Assembly (NCBI GenBank): GCA_946965045.2
Contig: OX337228.1
Location: 6,696,001 to 6,760,000, forward strand
Origin: Epithemia pelagica
Taxonomy: Eukaryota; Bacillariophyta; Bacillariophyceae; Surirellales; Surirellaceae
Direction of reading: 5' to 3'
Length of the DNA: 64,000 nucleotides
Part shown: piece after piece, positions 63,408-64,000 of the stretch
Numbering within the stretch: position 1 is the stretch's first letter
Layout: every line of letters starts with the position of its first letter
Made by a program: the position numbers and the translations under genes
The notes under the pieces: generated by a model
What the model was told of the DNA's origin: nothing
Database searches by the model: none
The model's input: the letters and a program-made list of their open reading frames with translations, nothing else

Positions 63408-64000
63408 ATGGCTTCCTCATCATTCTCGATAAACCATAGAACCACTACACCAACGTCGGTGATCACGTCCTTGGAAGACACACTTACCCGTTTGGATGAG
63501 TATGAGCTTCCAGAAGACTTCAAGTTGGATAAACCACCGCATCACGGAGATGAAAAGAAAGAAGATAATGTTCCCGCTCTTCTGGAACGATACGAACGTT
63601 TGCGTGAAGGCTACCTCAAAAGCCAAATCACCCATGGTGCATTGGAGCACCTGAAGACTCATGGTTGGGATACTCTTCCCAGCGATGGCTCCGAGGACCT
63701 TCCCACTCTAGAGGAAAGTCATCGACAAATGACCCGATCTTTGGAAGAGACGGCCCAGCAAATGATATCAGTGCAACAGGAGTTACAGACGGACTACCGC
63801 TTGCTGCAGCATCGAAAGGAAGAATTGCGTGAACTGTTGCACGACTTTCAATGCAAAGGCACTATGGATGACAATGACTATTCTTTTTCTTCAGAGTTTC
63901 AAAATTCACTTCTCGCTCAAGACGACGAGGAGTTCGACGAAGAAACTATCCAACGTGGATTGGCCGAACAAGAGGAATTGATGTTTACTCTCCATAAACG
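63408..64000 (+). CDS. Coiled-coil protein, 3' end outside the window
   Basis: Open from ATG 63408 to the window edge (197 codons). Residues 1-45 are polar. The rest is charged and helical: LEDTLTRLDEYELPEDFKLD, LLERYERLREGYLKSQI, SLEETAQQMISVQQELQTDY, LLQHRKEELRELLHDF, then an acidic stretch. A long coiled coil is likely. Residue pattern recalls kinetochore or tethering proteins but I cannot assign one. Confidence 0.65.
   Translation, partial: MASSSFSINHRTTTPTSVITSLEDTLTRLDEYELPEDFKLDKPPHHGDEKKEDNVPALLERYERLREGYLKSQITHGALEHLKTHGWDTLPSDGSEDLPTLEESHRQMTRSLEETAQQMISVQQELQTDYRLLQHRKEELRELLHDFQCKGTMDDNDYSFSSEFQNSLLAQDDEEFDEETIQRGLAEQEELMFTLHK

Overview
The window is nuclear DNA from a photosynthetic stramenopile, most likely a diatom. 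The genes are eukaryotic, with short GT-AG introns (76-120 nt in the clear cases) and no operons or Shine-Dalgarno sites. Many proteins are long, disordered and rich in Q, N, S, T, D and E. A bestrophin-type anion channel begins with a signal peptide followed at once by Phe, the form of a heterokont plastid presequence. PDS5, EMC6, SDHAF1, a COPI-associated membrane protein, a prolyl 4-hydroxylase and an Aurora-like kinase confirm a eukaryotic nuclear origin. The species cannot be named from the sequence.

Region by region. 1-18 kb holds ordinary genes and debris: a 5'-truncated PDS5 cohesin regulator, an unresolved minus-strand gene whose ATG shares a CATG with a coiled-coil gene on the other strand, a 340-bp block of hairpin-forming repeats (7.7-8.04 kb), an unresolved basic coiled-coil gene, an orphan C-terminal fragment of a TPR/ATPase-type protein, a decayed partial copy of bestrophin beside the intact bestrophin gene, EMC6, SDHAF1 and an HMG-box protein. 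18-44.5 kb is filled by six very large, essentially single-exon genes for disordered proteins (about 600-1970 residues). Two of them, at 30.3-32.1 and 38.3-40.4 kb, share a repeated motif resembling TPX2 microtubule/spindle proteins. 44.5-50.5 kb is a belt of decaying genes: unrecognised plus-strand fragments, a mitochondrial carrier cut off in its third repeat, an ACC-synthase-like aminotransferase pseudogene with two nonsense codons and several frameshifts, and another frameshifted reading frame. 51-64 kb returns to intact genes: two four-helix membrane proteins (one COPI-associated), prolyl 4-hydroxylase, a secreted Cys- and Q/N-rich single-pass membrane protein, an NTF2/SnoaL-like protein, the Aurora-like kinase and the start of a coiled-coil protein.

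There is no single pathway. A loose theme is mitosis and chromosomes (PDS5, TPX2-like proteins, Aurora-like kinase, HMG box), with secretory-pathway functions (EMC6, COPI-associated protein, P4H, secreted glycoprotein-like protein) as a second group. The most unusual element is the 7.7-8.04 kb repeat array: its units carry a C(UUCG)G tetraloop hairpin and G-U wobble pairs that make sense only as plus-strand RNA. The TPX2-like motif family is second.
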